NCBI GenBank assembly: GCA_013297925.1
Contig: JAAFJC010000002.1
Location: forward strand, 1-64,000
DNA: 64,000 bases
Direction of reading: 5' to 3'
Origin: Comamonadaceae bacterium
GTDB taxonomy: Bacteria > Pseudomonadota > Gammaproteobacteria > Burkholderiales > Burkholderiaceae_C
Positions within the stretch are counted from its first letter, which is position 1, and the number at the start of each line of letters is the position of its first letter. Positions 16,972 to 26,594 of this stretch are shown here, piece by piece. The notes under the pieces were generated by a model, which made no database searches, was not told where the DNA came from, and was given only the letters and a program-made list of their open reading frames with translations. A program made the position numbers and the translations under genes.

Positions 16972-17802
16972 ATGCGTATTGACGGAAACACCGAGCTCAT
17001 CGCCCATATCGGCTGGCCAACCTACAGCTTCAAAGCGCCGCTCATCTACAACCCGTATTTTGAGCAAGCGGGGATCAATGCCATGGTCACGCCCATGGGT
17101 TGCAAGCGAGAGCACTTTGCAGAATTTTTGCGGAACGTCTTCAACTTGGAAAACGTGCGCGGCGCTCTGATCACCATGCCGCATAAGGTGAGCGTGCTGA
17201 GCCTGCTCGATGTCGTGTCGCCCGCCGTCCGCGTGGCAGGTGCTTGCAATGCCGTGAAGCGCGGCGCGGATGGCAAGTTGTATGGCGATATGTTTGATGG
17301 CGAAGGCTTTGTGCGCGGCGTGCAGCGTAAGGGCTTTGAAGTCTCAGGCAAACGCGCGCTCGTCGTCGGCGCAGGCGGTGTAGGTAGCGCGATTGCTGCA
17401 TCACTGGCGGGTGCTGGCGTGAGCGAGTTGGCTTTGTTTGATCTGAATGCCGCAAGTTGCGATGCGCTTGCAAGCCGAATCAGCGCGAACTATCCAGACG
17501 TCAAGATCAGCAAAGGAAGCAATGATCCATCTGGTTTTGATCTTGTAGTGAACGCAACGCCACTTGGCATGAAAGAAGGCGATCAACTTTCTATCGATGT
17601 TAGCCGCTTGGACGCCAACACTTTCGTCGGGGAAGTCGTGATGACCACAGAAGTGACAGCCTTCTTGGCCGCTGCGAAAGCGCGCGGCTGCCGCACACAG
17701 ATCGGCACCGACATGCTCTACGAGCAAATCCCCGCCTACCTCGAATACTTCAATCTACCTAGCACGACTGCAGAGCATCTGCGTGAAGTATCGCTTGCTT
17801 GA
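16972..17802 (+). CDS. Shikimate dehydrogenase family protein, divergent substrate site
   Basis: A 276-residue AroE-family oxidoreductase. The catalytic lysine (ITMPHKVSVL), the AGACNAVKR asparagine and the FDGEGFVRG aspartate are present, as is the Rossmann GAGGVGSAIAASL. The substrate SxSP motif is altered: SFKAPLIYN puts Phe and Ala where the two shikimate-binding serines normally sit, and Tyr replaces the following His. It follows SELALFDLNAASCDAL, an acidic clamp suggesting NAD and not NADP. These changes point to a substrate other than plain shikimate, such as quinate or a derivative. It is the last gene of the catabolic run. Confidence 0.85.
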   Translation: MRIDGNTELIAHIGWPTYSFKAPLIYNPYFEQAGINAMVTPMGCKREHFAEFLRNVFNLENVRGALITMPHKVSVLSLLDVVSPAVRVAGACNAVKRGADGKLYGDMFDGEGFVRGVQRKGFEVSGKRALVVGAGGVGSAIAASLAGAGVSELALFDLNAASCDALASRISANYPDVKISKGSNDPSGFDLVVNATPLGMKEGDQLSIDVSRLDANTFVGEVVMTTEVTAFLAAAKARGCRTQIGTDMLYEQIPAYLEYFNLPSTTAEHLREVSLA

Positions 17803-17804
17803 AC

Positions 17805-17830
17805 ATTAACTGGGTTCTGACCCAATTAAT
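17805..17830. terminator. Bidirectional hairpin terminator
   Basis: An 11-bp stem (ATTAACTGGGT with ACCCAATTAAT, one wobble) around TCTG, followed by TTTT on the plus side and A-rich sequence on the other. It lies between the convergent AroE-like and SRPBCC genes and overlaps the latter's stop codon, so it likely serves both. Confidence 0.75.
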
Positions 17831-18302
17831 TTTCGATTTCACCGCCAAACTCTCCAATCAAATTGGCGATGTATTGATCCAGCAATTTCTCAAATTCAGA
17901 AGATACAACAGGCTGCACAATGGCTTGCATGAGATCGGGCAAGGGCACAAACACCGTGGCTTGCACCACCAGCTTGAGTGCAGTTGATTTCTTCTGATCG
18001 AGGATTGTCCAGCTGCCCGAGACTTGCGCATTGCCAGTGCCTTTCACGGGTGCCCAGCTCACGATGCCTTTTTTCGCATCTGCTTTGTATTTGCTCGCGT
18101 AAACGGTCTGAACATTCACTTGCGGCGTGCCAACTTTTTGCATCTCCCACTGAAACACGCCCTTGCCCAAATCTGTCACAGCATCCACCTTCGGAAAATG
18201 GCTGGCCGATGCCGGCACATCCGACAAAAGCGCAAACACTTTGGCAGCTTTGGCCTTCACAGAGAATTCATATTCCAAATCAACTTCTGCCGTTACCGTC
18301 AT
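17826..18302 (-). CDS. SRPBCC (START-like) domain protein
   Basis: A 158-residue protein with one helix-grip fold, seen from YEFSVKAKAAKVFALLSDVPASASHFPKV and the C-terminal helix PVVSSEFEKLLDQYIANLIGEF. No signal peptide. Such folds bind lipids or hydrophobic ligands; the ligand is unknown. It sits ten bases downstream of the YqhA-family gene and shares its strand, probably one transcript. Confidence 0.8.
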   Translation of the reverse strand: MTVTAEVDLEYEFSVKAKAAKVFALLSDVPASASHFPKVDAVTDLGKGVFQWEMQKVGTPQVNVQTVYASKYKADAKKGIVSWAPVKGTGNAQVSGSWTILDQKKSTALKLVVQATVFVPLPDLMQAIVQPVVSSEFEKLLDQYIANLIGEFGGEIEN

Positions 18303-18311
18303 GGCGATTCC

Positions 18312-18887
18312 TCAGTGTGTATTTTTTTCGTGAACATCTGGTTTCGCCGAATGATCTGGGCTCGATGTGTATGGTTTATCCCGAGTTAACCGCTCAGCAA
18401 AAGAGATGCCAATGGCAGACAGCACAAAGGTGAAGTGAATGATCGCCACCATCGTCACGATTTGAATATTCTCCAAGGTGAGATCTCCACTGAGATACGT
18501 CTTCAACGCATGGACGCCAGAGATGGAAATGATCGCAAAGGCCAGCTTGAGCTTCAGGTTGTAGGTGTTAACGTGATCCAGCCAATCGGGCTTTTTCATA
18601 TCCTTCTTGTCAAAGTGCCCGGTGGTTACGAAGAGCGACACACCGGCCAATGCCACCACCCACACCAGCTGCGCCACCATGGTCATATCGACCAGCTCCA
18701 GTACCTTGATGATGAGGCCGATCTTCTCCAGCTCACCAAAAATCAGCGTGTTCATCAGCTTGTAGGTCTCATAGAGAAACTTGCCAAGAATGCCGAAAAT
18801 AATCGCGACCAAACCCACATAAAAGAACAGCATGATGATGCGCATGCCATACAAAAGTGAGCCGACGCTTGCGAGGAGTTTTTCCAT
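18312..18887 (-). CDS. UPF0114 (YqhA) family inner-membrane protein
   Basis: A 191-residue membrane protein with about four hydrophobic segments, the first LLYGMRIIMLFFYVGLVAII. The middle TTGHFDKKDMKKPDWLDHV and LKLKLAFAIISISGVHALK match the family. An upstream in-frame extension is out of character; the ATG at 18887 follows TAGGGAAAAT and gives the usual length. Function is unknown. Confidence 0.87.
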   Translation of the reverse strand: MEKLLASVGSLLYGMRIIMLFFYVGLVAIIFGILGKFLYETYKLMNTLIFGELEKIGLIIKVLELVDMTMVAQLVWVVALAGVSLFVTTGHFDKKDMKKPDWLDHVNTYNLKLKLAFAIISISGVHALKTYLSGDLTLENIQIVTMVAIIHFTFVLSAIGISFAERLTRDKPYTSSPDHSAKPDVHEKNTH

Positions 18888-18922
18888 ATTTTCCCTAGAA
18901 AACCATTCAAACGCACATCGCG

Positions 18923-19735
18923 TTATCGGTTGTTGCCACCCAGAATACCACCAAGCAAGCCGCCAGCGCTCAAAAGCGATCCTTCTTCGCTGCTGCCACC
19001 TTGCTGTGGTGCCGAAGCAAACACGCGGCTGGCCAAGCGAGAGAAAGGCAAGCTTTGCAGCCACACGGTGCCGCCAGATGGGCCGCCAGTTAGTTTGGCG
19101 AAGAACAAACCCTCGCCGCCAAACAGCGCTGTCTTGATCTTGCCAACATACTGGATTTCAAAATTCACATTGGGCGTGTAGGCCACCAAACAACCGGTGT
19201 CCACCATCAGCGTCTGCCCAGGCGCGAGCTCGCGCTTGACCACGGTGCCGCCCGCATGCACGAATGCCAATCCATCGCCATCAAGCTTTTGCATGATGAA
19301 GCCCTCGCCGCCGAAAAAGCCCACACCAATCTTTCTCTGAAAGGCGATGCCCAGACTCACGCCCCGTGCAGCAGCCAAGAAAGCGTCTTTCTGGCAGATC
19401 AAAGTGCCGCCCAGCTCACGCAGATTCATGGGCAAAATCTTGCCAGGGTAGGGTGCGGCAAAGGCTACGCGCTGCTTGCCTTGGGCTTGATTGGTGTAGA
19501 TCGTGGTGAAGAGTGATTCGCCCGTCACGAGGCGTTTGCCAGCGCCCAGCAGCTTGCCAAAGATGCCGCCTGTTTGCGCGCCGCCATCGCCAAACACTGT
19601 GTCCATGCTGATGCCAGCATCCATAAACATCATGCTGCCCGCCTCGCCAATCGCTGCCTCGCCGGGATCAAGCTCAATCTCCACGAACTGCATTTCCGCG
19701 CCGCGAATGTCGTAATCAATCACATCCATTGCCAT
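18923..19735 (-). CDS. AIM24 family protein
   Basis: A 270-residue soluble beta-rich protein of the AIM24/TIGR00266 family. Landmarks are FVEIELDPGEAAIGEAGSMM, GESLFTTIYTN, GFFGGEGFIMQKLDG and LFFAKLTGGPSGGTVWLQSL. It ends with a glycine-rich tail (GGLLGGILGGN). The ATG at 19735 follows GGAGAGACAC. The bacterial role is not established. It is divergent from the alpha/beta hydrolase gene, with 69 bases between. Confidence 0.9.
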   Translation of the reverse strand: MAMDVIDYDIRGAEMQFVEIELDPGEAAIGEAGSMMFMDAGISMDTVFGDGGAQTGGIFGKLLGAGKRLVTGESLFTTIYTNQAQGKQRVAFAAPYPGKILPMNLRELGGTLICQKDAFLAAARGVSLGIAFQRKIGVGFFGGEGFIMQKLDGDGLAFVHAGGTVVKRELAPGQTLMVDTGCLVAYTPNVNFEIQYVGKIKTALFGGEGLFFAKLTGGPSGGTVWLQSLPFSRLASRVFASAPQQGGSSEEGSLLSAGGLLGGILGGNNR

Positions 19736-19804
19736 GTGTCTCTCCAATTCAAAAGCCGCATTGTGCCAGCCGAATATGACCATGCGACGCACTATGATGG
19801 CAGC

Positions 19805-20563
19805 ATGATTCATAGCCTCAAAATCATCGCGGGCCTGCTGCTTGGTGGCTATGCCTTGATTTGCCTGCTGCTGTATTTAGGGCAGCGCCAGATGATTTAT
19901 CACCCGCAGCCACGTGGTTTGGGCAGTGTGCCCCTTTTTCATATAAAGAGCGATGGTCTTGCGCTTACCATCTCTCATAGGTCCAAGGCATCAGAACGTG
20001 CGGTGATTTATTTTGGCGGCAATGCAGAAGATGTGTCGGTGAGTGTGCCGCAGTTGGCAGCCGCTTTTCCAGATGCCGCTGTCTATGCGCTGCATTACCG
20101 GGGCTATGGCGGCAGCGAAGGCAAGCCCAGCGAATCAGCTTTGTATGCCGATGCCGTGGCTTTGCATGCTATCGTGCAAAAAGATCATCGCCAAATCGTC
20201 GTGATCGGGCGCAGCCTGGGCTCTGGTGTGGCCACGTATCTGGGCAGCCAGCGCGCGGTAGAGCGCTTGATCTTGATCACGCCGTATTCCAGCATTGCAG
20301 ACATTGCTGCGGCGCAGTTTCCTTGGGTCCCTGTGCGCTGGTTGCTCAAGGATCCATTTGAATCAGCTCTGCATGTTGCCAGGAGCAGCTCACCCGTGCG
20401 CATCATTTCCGCGCAACGCGACGAAGTGATTCCCGCTTGGAGCACGCAGCGCTTGTTTGAAGCGATTCCGCCCGCGCTGGCCTCGCAGCATGTCATCTCT
20501 GGCTTGGGGCACAATGACATCAGTCTCAGCCCCGTTTATTGGGATTTGTTACGCAAACCGTGA
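19805..20563 (+). CDS. Alpha/beta hydrolase, BEM46-like, membrane-anchored
   Basis: A 252-residue hydrolase with an N-terminal membrane anchor (IIAGLLLGGYALICLLLYLG) followed by QRQMIYHP, typical of this group. The nucleophile elbow is GRSLGSG, the acid lies near SAQRDEVIP and the catalytic His in GLGHNDI. The active domain should face the periplasm. The substrate is unknown. The start at 19805 places the anchor at the N-terminus; upstream in-frame codons overlap the AIM24 gene and are not used. Confidence 0.86.
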   Translation: MIHSLKIIAGLLLGGYALICLLLYLGQRQMIYHPQPRGLGSVPLFHIKSDGLALTISHRSKASERAVIYFGGNAEDVSVSVPQLAAAFPDAAVYALHYRGYGGSEGKPSESALYADAVALHAIVQKDHRQIVVIGRSLGSGVATYLGSQRAVERLILITPYSSIADIAAAQFPWVPVRWLLKDPFESALHVARSSSPVRIISAQRDEVIPAWSTQRLFEAIPPALASQHVISGLGHNDISLSPVYWDLLRKP

Positions 20564-20651
20564 AAACAAAATACCATCATGTCATGAACTTTTGCGTGAT
20601 GTTTGAATCTTTTGGAATGGCCAATTAAACACAACTCACTAGGAGAAAGCC

Positions 20652-21557
20652 ATGACACCCATCACCCCCGGTTCGCGCCTTACAGCCGCTGATTTTGACC
20701 AAGAGCTGCTCATCTTGTTTGACGCCTATGTGCATGGCGATATGGATCGGCGCGGCTTTTTGCAACGCGCTGAAAAGTTTGCCAAAGGCGGCATCACAGC
20801 CGCAGCCATTCTGGCCTCTTTGCAGCCCAATTTCGCCGCAGCGCAAATCGTGCCCAAAGACGATGCGCGGCTGAAAACTGAAACCGTTACTATTGCTTCG
20901 CCTGATGGCTCGGGCAGCATCAAAGCCTATGTGGCCAAACCAGCTAATGCATCTGGCAAGCTACCCGCTGTGTTGGTGATTCATGAAAACCGTGGCCTCA
21001 ATCCCCATATCGAAGACATCACCCGCCGCATTGCACTTGATGGCTACGTGGCCTTCGCCCCCGATGCGCTCACAGCTCTGGGTGGCTATCCTGGCGATGA
21101 AGACAAAGCCCGCGCCGAGTTCGCTAAACTTGATCAAGCCAAAATTCGCACCGATTTCCTGAGCTGCTATGCCGCGCTCAAAGCCCGAGCCGATGTGACC
21201 GGCAAAACCGGTGCTGTGGGCTTTTGCTATGGCGGCGGCATGGTGCATTTCCTCTCTACCCGCCTGCCTGATCTGGCCGCTGGCGTGCCTTTCTATGGCA
21301 ACCATCCCGCAGCAGAAGAGGCGGTAAAGGTCAAAGCACCGCTACAAATCCATTTTGCAGGGATTGACGAGCGCATCAATGCTGCCTGGCCAACGTATGA
21401 AGCTGCGTTAAAGGCCGCCAACGTGCGCCACATTGCGCATATTTATCCCAATACCCAACACGGCTTTAATAACGACACCACGCCGCGCTTTGATGCCGCT
21501 GCTGCCAAGCTCGCGTGGGAGCGCACGATGGGCTTTTTCAAGCAGCACTTAAGCTAA
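20652..21557 (+). CDS. Dienelactone hydrolase family protein, possibly Tat-exported
   Basis: A 301-residue alpha/beta hydrolase. The nucleophile is cysteine in VGFCYGGGM, the other triad members lie near [13 protein letters not shown] (Asp) and NTQHGFNND (His), as in dienelactone hydrolase. An N-terminal stretch of ~60 residues contains [16 protein letters not shown] then [16 protein letters not shown], resembling a displaced twin-arginine leader. AGGAGAAAGCC precedes the ATG. The 3' end overlaps the end of the convergent LLM gene by nine bases. Confidence 0.88.
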   Translation: MTPITPGSRLTAADFDQELLILFDAYVHGDMDRRGFLQRAEKFAKGGITAAAILASLQPNFAAAQIVPKDDARLKTETVTIASPDGSGSIKAYVAKPANASGKLPAVLVIHENRGLNPHIEDITRRIALDGYVAFAPDALTALGGYPGDEDKARAEFAKLDQAKIRTDFLSCYAALKARADVTGKTGAVGFCYGGGMVHFLSTRLPDLAAGVPFYGNHPAAEEAVKVKAPLQIHFAGIDERINAAWPTYEAALKAANVRHIAHIYPNTQHGFNNDTTPRFDAAAAKLAWERTMGFFKQHLS

Positions 21558-22568
21558 TGCGGACTCCGCTTCGCGCACCACCTGCGCAGCAATATCGAGC
21601 GAGCGCAAGCGCAGAGCTGGATCATGCACATCACAGACAAACATGATCTCGTCGGCTTGGGTTTCATTGAGCAAGTCTTGCAGGCCGCTACGCACGGTCT
21701 CGGGTGAGCCAATCACACCAGCTGCTAAAAACTCTTGAATGGCAGCACGGCCCTGTGGCTCTATCCGTGCCATGAAGCTGGCATCTGGTAGTGGCAGCAA
21801 GCCTCGCCGCCCAGTAAGAATGCCATAAACGCGCTGATAGACGCTGCTGGCCAGATATTGTGCTTCTTCATCCGTGGGCGCGGCGATCAAAGGCACGCCG
21901 ATGATGGCGTAGGGCTTGGCCAGCTGTGCAGAGGGCCTGAAGGTGCGGCGATAAATATCCAAAGCTTGCAAAAGCATCGCGGGAGCAAAGTGCGAGGCAA
22001 ATGCATAGGGCAAACCCATTTGCGCAGCAAGCTGTGCTGAGAAGAGGCTAGAGCCCAGCAGCCAGATCGGCACTTGCGTGCCTGCACCCGGATGAGCCGT
22101 GATGCGCTGGCCTTCGCTGGCGGGTGCGAGGTAGCTCATGAGCTCAGACACTTCGCGCGGGAAATCATCGGCGCTCTCGGTATTGTGGCGGCGCAGGGCA
22201 CGCATGGTGTATTGATCCGTGCCGGGCGCTCTGCCCAAGCCGAGATCAATACGGCCTGGATAGAGCTCAGCCAGTGTGCCAAACGCCTCAGCCACCACGA
22301 GCGGCGCATGGTTAGGCAGCATGATGCCGCCCGAGCCCACGCGAATCGTTTTTGTGCCGCCAGCGATGTGGCTAACCAGCACGGCAGTGGACGAGCTCGC
22401 CACGCCCGCCATGTTGTGATGCTCAGCCAGCCAATAGCGCTTGAATCCCAAGCGCTCCACATGCTGGGCGGTTTGCAACGCAATCTGCAAAGCCTGTGCC
22501 GTCGTGCCACCTTCGCGCACGGCCACGAGATCGAGCATGGAAAAAGCGGTGCTTGAGAGGGTTTTCAT
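21549..22568 (-). CDS. LLM class flavin-dependent oxidoreductase
   Basis: A 339-residue luciferase-like monooxygenase. Landmarks are [40 protein letters not shown] and [15 protein letters not shown], all typical of the MsnO8-type subgroup. It would use reduced flavin from a partner reductase to oxidise an unknown substrate. No flavin reductase is adjacent. A dispersed repeat copy lies at 22586-22628, just upstream of the start. Confidence 0.88.
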   Translation of the reverse strand: MKTLSSTAFSMLDLVAVREGGTTAQALQIALQTAQHVERLGFKRYWLAEHHNMAGVASSSTAVLVSHIAGGTKTIRVGSGGIMLPNHAPLVVAEAFGTLAELYPGRIDLGLGRAPGTDQYTMRALRRHNTESADDFPREVSELMSYLAPASEGQRITAHPGAGTQVPIWLLGSSLFSAQLAAQMGLPYAFASHFAPAMLLQALDIYRRTFRPSAQLAKPYAIIGVPLIAAPTDEEAQYLASSVYQRVYGILTGRRGLLPLPDASFMARIEPQGRAAIQEFLAAGVIGSPETVRSGLQDLLNETQADEIMFVCDVHDPALRLRSLDIAAQVVREAESALA

Positions 22569-22585
22569 GGTGTTTTGATCATATG

Positions 22586-22628
22586 GCCGGCATAAACACT
22601 GCGCGAACAGCTATCAAATCGATAGTAC
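22586..22628. repeat. Dispersed ~40-bp repeat, inverted orientation
   Basis: GCCGGCATAAACACTGCGCG followed by AACAGCTATCAAATCGATAG is the reverse orientation of the repeat seen at 11420. It fills most of the gap between the LLM gene start and smpB stop. Confidence 0.78.
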
Positions 22629-22634
22629 TGAAGC

Positions 22635-23111
22635 TTAGCGATTGTTCACCTTCATCGCCCGTTCCACCTCTCGCTTGCCTTCGCGATCAGCCACAGTGTT
22701 GCGTTTATCGTGCTCGCCTTTGCCTTTAGCCAGCGCGATTTCGCATTTCACGCGGCCGCTTTTCCAATGTAGATTCACGGCGACCAGCGTGTAGCCTTTT
22801 TGCTCCACTTTGCCGATCAAGCGGCGGATATCGTCTTTCTTCATCAGTAGCTTGCGGCTGCGCAGGGCATCGGGGTGCACGTGGGTGGAGGCGGTTTTGA
22901 GCGGGTTGATCTGGCAGCCCATCACGAAGAGCTCGCCATTGCGGATGAGTACGTAGCCGTCGGTGAGCTGCACCTTGCCATTGCGCACCGCTTTCACTTC
23001 CCAGCCTTCCAGCACCATGCCGCACTCATACCGCTCCTCGAAGAAGTAGTTGAACGATGCTTTTTTGTTTTCGGCAATGCGGCCAGGGGGATCGGACTTG
23101 GGTTTGGCCAT
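22635..23111 (-). CDS. smpB: SsrA-binding protein
   Basis: A 158-residue tmRNA-binding protein of trans-translation, which rescues stalled ribosomes. Landmarks: [57 protein letters not shown] and the basic C-terminal tail beginning [11 protein letters not shown]. The ATG at 23111 gives the family length. It is divergent from ratA, a common Burkholderiales arrangement. The tmRNA gene itself is not in the window. Confidence 0.97.
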   Translation of the reverse strand: MAKPKSDPPGRIAENKKASFNYFFEERYECGMVLEGWEVKAVRNGKVQLTDGYVLIRNGELFVMGCQINPLKTASTHVHPDALRSRKLLMKKDDIRRLIGKVEQKGYTLVAVNLHWKSGRVKCEIALAKGKGEHDKRNTVADREGKREVERAMKVNNR

Positions 23112-23176
23112 GAAATGGAGATGGGGAGGTTGCGAGAAATTACAATGCAGCCCATGATTGTAAGAGCGCACCGATT

Positions 23177-23629
23177 TTGAACCGCGTCCACAAATCCGTG
23201 CTGATTTGGTACAGCGCCCAGCAGATGTTTGATCTTGTCTCGGATGTGAGCCTTTATCCGAAGTTTTTGCCTTGGTGTGACAAAGCGCAGGTGCTGCAAA
23301 AACATCCGGATGGGCAAACGGCTGAGATCAGCCTGAATTTTAAAGGCCTGCGCCAGAGCTTCTCGACGCGTAACACGCACATTCGCCATGCAGACGGTAC
23401 GCTGGAAGATCGCCTGAAGCTCGTGAGCGGCCCGTTTTCTCAGCTCGATGGCATGTGGCGCTTCTCGCCCGTGGGCGATATTTCTCTCTCCTCGTGCAAG
23501 ATTGAATTGGAATTGGCCTACGACTTTGACAACGCCGCCATGGCCGCGCTGGTGGGCCCGGTGTTTAACAAGATTGCAAAGAGCTTGGTGGATGCTTTCG
23601 TGAAGCGGGCGGAGAGTGTGTATGGCTGA
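23177..23629 (+). CDS. ratA: RatA/Coq10-like START domain protein
   Basis: A 150-residue SRPBCC protein of the RatA/YfjG family, related to ubiquinone-binding Coq10. Landmarks: [22 protein letters not shown] and [21 protein letters not shown]. The start appears to be TTG at 23177; a later GTG at 23201 would cut into the conserved region. Its 3' end overlaps rnfH by eight bases. Coq10-like quinone chaperoning is the likeliest role in this group, though the E. coli homologue was named as a toxin affecting ribosome assembly. Confidence 0.9.
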   Translation: MNRVHKSVLIWYSAQQMFDLVSDVSLYPKFLPWCDKAQVLQKHPDGQTAEISLNFKGLRQSFSTRNTHIRHADGTLEDRLKLVSGPFSQLDGMWRFSPVGDISLSSCKIELELAYDFDNAAMAALVGPVFNKIAKSLVDAFVKRAESVYG

Positions 23630-23957
23630 GATCGCCGTGATATTGGTTTACTCGCCTGCTCCTAGGGTTGTGCATGAGCTCACGCTGCGCTTGCCTGCGG
23701 GTGCGCTTGTTAGCGATGCATTGGCCGCTGCTGCGGCAGACGTGCGCTTTGCCCATCCGCCCGTTGACGCGAGCTTTGGGCTTTGGAATCGCAAAGTCAC
23801 GGTCAAGTACCATCTCTCGCATGAAGACCGCGTGGAAATCTACCGCCCCTTACGCGTCGATCCGAAAGTCGCCCGCCGCGAGCGTTTCAAAAAGCAAGGG
23901 GCAAAATCCGCTGGCCTCTTTGCCAAGCGCAGGCCGGGCGCGAAAGCCGGTTATTGA
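23622..23957 (+). CDS. RnfH family protein
   Basis: A 111-residue ubiquitin-like-fold protein of the RnfH/RatB family. It begins [23 protein letters not shown], with FGLWNRKVTVKYHLSHEDRVEIYRPL in the middle, and a basic tail. The ATG at 23622 is preferred over the GTG two codons upstream. Overlap with ratA shows translational coupling. The role is unclear despite the name. Confidence 0.9.
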   Translation: MAEIAVILVYSPAPRVVHELTLRLPAGALVSDALAAAAADVRFAHPPVDASFGLWNRKVTVKYHLSHEDRVEIYRPLRVDPKVARRERFKKQGAKSAGLFAKRRPGAKAGY

Positions 23958-24052
23958 TGCATCCCAACAAGCTCTAGCAAATCTCTGCTTGCCAAATAGC
24001 TAGAGGCGGTTTATGGTCTGGTTTCCGTTAACTTATCCCTATGGAGGCTTCC

Positions 24053-24277
24053 ATGACCGTCGCGAAAATCATTGAAATTAGCTCAAGCAGCAAAAAAAGC
24101 TTTGAAGATGCGATCAACGTAGGCATAGCCCGCGCCGCTGAATCGGTGGACGATATTCAGGGCGCTTGGGTTCAAGAGCAAAAGGTGGTGATCTCTAAAG
24201 GCAAGGTGGTGGAATACCGCGTGCAGATGAAGGTGACTTTTGTGTTGCAGGGCAAGTCTGCTGCGAAGAAGAAATAA
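24053..24277 (+). CDS. Dodecin family flavin-storage protein
   Basis: A 74-residue small protein that forms hollow dodecamers binding flavin or coenzyme A. Landmarks: VAKIIEISSSSKKSFEDAINVGIARAAES and the tryptophan in IQGAWVQEQ that stacks on flavin. The ATG at 24053 is chosen because GGAGG lies seven bases upstream; the ATG at 24041 overlaps that site. Confidence 0.93.
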   Translation: MTVAKIIEISSSSKKSFEDAINVGIARAAESVDDIQGAWVQEQKVVISKGKVVEYRVQMKVTFVLQGKSAAKKK

Positions 24278-24289
24278 GCCCGTAGGCAC

Positions 24290-26143
24290 TCAATCGGGCG
24301 CTAAAAAGCCACCCGATTGCCGCTTCCACAGCATCGCGTAATGCCCATCCTGTGCCAGCAGCTCAGCATGCGAGCCTTGCTCAATGATCCGCCCTGCATC
24401 CATCACGATCAGGCGATCCATTTTGGCAATCGTGGATAAGCGATGCGCAATCGCGATCACGGTTTTGCCTTGCATGAGCGATTCAAGCTGCTCTTGAATG
24501 GCGGCTTCGATTTCGCTATCCAGCGCGGAGGTGGCTTCATCGAGCACGAGAATCGGCGCGTTTTTCAGCACCACTCTAGCGAGCGCCACCCGCTGGCGCT
24601 GGCCGCCGGAGAGCTTCACGCCGCGCTCGCCCGCATGCGCTTCGTAGCCCGCGTTGCCTTTGTAATCGCGCAGGCTGAGGATGAATTCATGCGCCTGCGC
24701 TTGGCGAGCGGCTTGCTCAATCTCGGCCTGCGAGGCCTGCGGGCGGCCATAGCGGATGTTGGCCGCTATCGAGCGATGCAGCAGCGAAGTATCTTGCGTG
24801 ACCATGCCAATCGCCGCGCGCAAGCTCTCCTGCGTCACCTCGCGCACATCTTGCCCATCAATCAAAATGCGCCCCGATTCCACATCAAAAAAGCGCAGCA
24901 GCAGATTCACCAGCGTGGATTTCCCCGCACCCGAGCGCCCCACAATGCCCACGCGTTCGCCCGCTTGAATGTCCAGCGAGAGATCGTCAATCACGGGTTT
25001 AATGCCCGCTTCATTGCCGCGCCCATACGCAAAGCGAACGCCTTCAAATGCAATTGCAGAGCGCGCTACAACTAGCTCGCGCGCCTGCGGTGCATCCAGC
25101 ATGCGGCGTGGCACGGCCAGCGTCTCCATGCCTTCTTGCACGGTGCCCACGTTTTCAAAAATCCCGCTCACCTCCCAGCTCACCCAGCCCGCCATATTCG
25201 CAATCTGCCACACCAGCGGCAGCGCCGTGGCCACTATCGCCGGGCTGATATCGCCGCGCAGCCAGAGCCACACGCTGATCCCCGCCGTGCCCACCAGCAG
25301 CAGCGCATTCATGATCGTGAGCGTGAGCATGAAGCCGGTGATCATGCGCATGTGATCCGCAATGCGCACGCGATGCTCATCAATCGAATCGCGCACATAA
25401 GCGTCTTCATCGCGCGAGCGCGCGAAGAGCTTCACGGTGAGGATATTCGTATAACTATCCACCACGCGCCCCATCACCGCCGAGCGCGCCTCGCTGCTCA
25501 CCTTGGAAAGATCGCGCAAGCGCGGCACAAAGTAGCGCAGAAAAAGCGCATAGCCCGTGATCCACAGCAGCATGGGAATCGCCAGCCGCGCATCGGTAGC
25601 CAGCATCAGCGCCAGCGCGCTTAGGCCATACACCAAGATATACCAAACCGCCCGAATGCTCGCCACTACGCTCTCGCGCAGCGAATTGGCCGTGTTCATC
25701 ACGCGGTTGGCAATGCGCCCCGCAAAATCATTCTGAAAAAACGCCCAGCTCTGCCGCAGCACATGCCAATGGCTCTGCCAGCGAATCAGCGTCGTCACGC
25801 CTGGAATCACCGCGCTGTTGCGCACCAAGCTATCGAGCAGCATCACAAAAGGCCGCCCCACCAGAATCAGCAGCGCCATCCCCACGAGCCAAGGCATTTG
25901 CTCGGCGAGCGCTGCCGTGCGATCAGCCGCCGTCATCAAGCTCACCATGCGCCCAATAGACACCGGAATCAACAAATCCACCAGCGCCACACACAAACCC
26001 GTGAGCAGCATGGAGATATAGAGCCACTTGGTTTGGCGCACAAAGTGCCAGTAAAACCCCATCAGCGAAGGCGGCGGGCCAGTTTCAGCCGTTTCAACGG
26101 GAGCGTCAACGCGATTGACGAGATTTTCAAATCGTTTGAACAT
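24290..26143 (-). CDS. ABC transporter, fused permease and ATPase (MsbA/MdlB type)
   Basis: A 617-residue half-transporter exporter. The N-terminal ~340 residues hold about six membrane helices (for example WLYISMLLTGLCVALVDLLIP). The C-terminal ATPase has Walker A GRSGAGKST, signature KLSGGQRQRVALARV, Walker B ILVLDEATSALDSE and H-loop AIAHRLSTI. It would act as a homodimer in the inner membrane. The substrate is unknown; lipid or drug export is typical. Confidence 0.93.
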   Translation of the reverse strand: MFKRFENLVNRVDAPVETAETGPPPSLMGFYWHFVRQTKWLYISMLLTGLCVALVDLLIPVSIGRMVSLMTAADRTAALAEQMPWLVGMALLILVGRPFVMLLDSLVRNSAVIPGVTTLIRWQSHWHVLRQSWAFFQNDFAGRIANRVMNTANSLRESVVASIRAVWYILVYGLSALALMLATDARLAIPMLLWITGYALFLRYFVPRLRDLSKVSSEARSAVMGRVVDSYTNILTVKLFARSRDEDAYVRDSIDEHRVRIADHMRMITGFMLTLTIMNALLLVGTAGISVWLWLRGDISPAIVATALPLVWQIANMAGWVSWEVSGIFENVGTVQEGMETLAVPRRMLDAPQARELVVARSAIAFEGVRFAYGRGNEAGIKPVIDDLSLDIQAGERVGIVGRSGAGKSTLVNLLLRFFDVESGRILIDGQDVREVTQESLRAAIGMVTQDTSLLHRSIAANIRYGRPQASQAEIEQAARQAQAHEFILSLRDYKGNAGYEAHAGERGVKLSGGQRQRVALARVVLKNAPILVLDEATSALDSEIEAAIQEQLESLMQGKTVIAIAHRLSTIAKMDRLIVMDAGRIIEQGSHAELLAQDGHYAMLWKRQSGGFLAPD

Positions 26144-26594
26144 GGGAAATGCCTAGGCTAGCTGGCGCGGCTTGTGGCTGCGCTGGCCGGTGAATGTGAT
26201 CAAGGGGATGCTTGATTCTACGGGCGCGGGGTCGGTGAACCTTAATGGGGGCTAAAGGTTGTTGTGGTGATTCGCTTGCGATTTCTATTTGCTATGTATT
26301 CAGTAGCACTCTGCGCAGCGAACATGCCGGCTATATGCCATTTTTCTTCTTAAATTTGTGTATTTGTGGCGCTCGAAGCGTTGCACTCCACCTTGTGTAT
26401 CTGCGTCGTACCATCGGGCAGTTGCCTCATAAATCTTTTTGAGAACACACGCGATTCAGGCCATAGAAATTTTAAGATGATCTCCGCGCACCTTCCAAAA
26501 AATTTCTGATTCAACCGCCCAATGGTTTCCGCTTCGAACAGATTGGCGATTGATTGTTCTAGCTTTCAAGCGCCTCTTGAAAGACCGAAAGATG
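26144..26594. repeat. Gene-free stretch with inverted copy of a long composite repeat
   Basis: No convincing gene. Positions 26296-26332 hold the ~40-bp repeat. Positions 26374-26535 hold, inverted, a ~160-bp sequence that recurs directly at 27161 and 28130; its landmarks are GCGTCGTACCATCGGGCA, CTCATAAATCTTTTTGA and CCAAAAAATTTCTGATTCAA. Confidence 0.8.
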
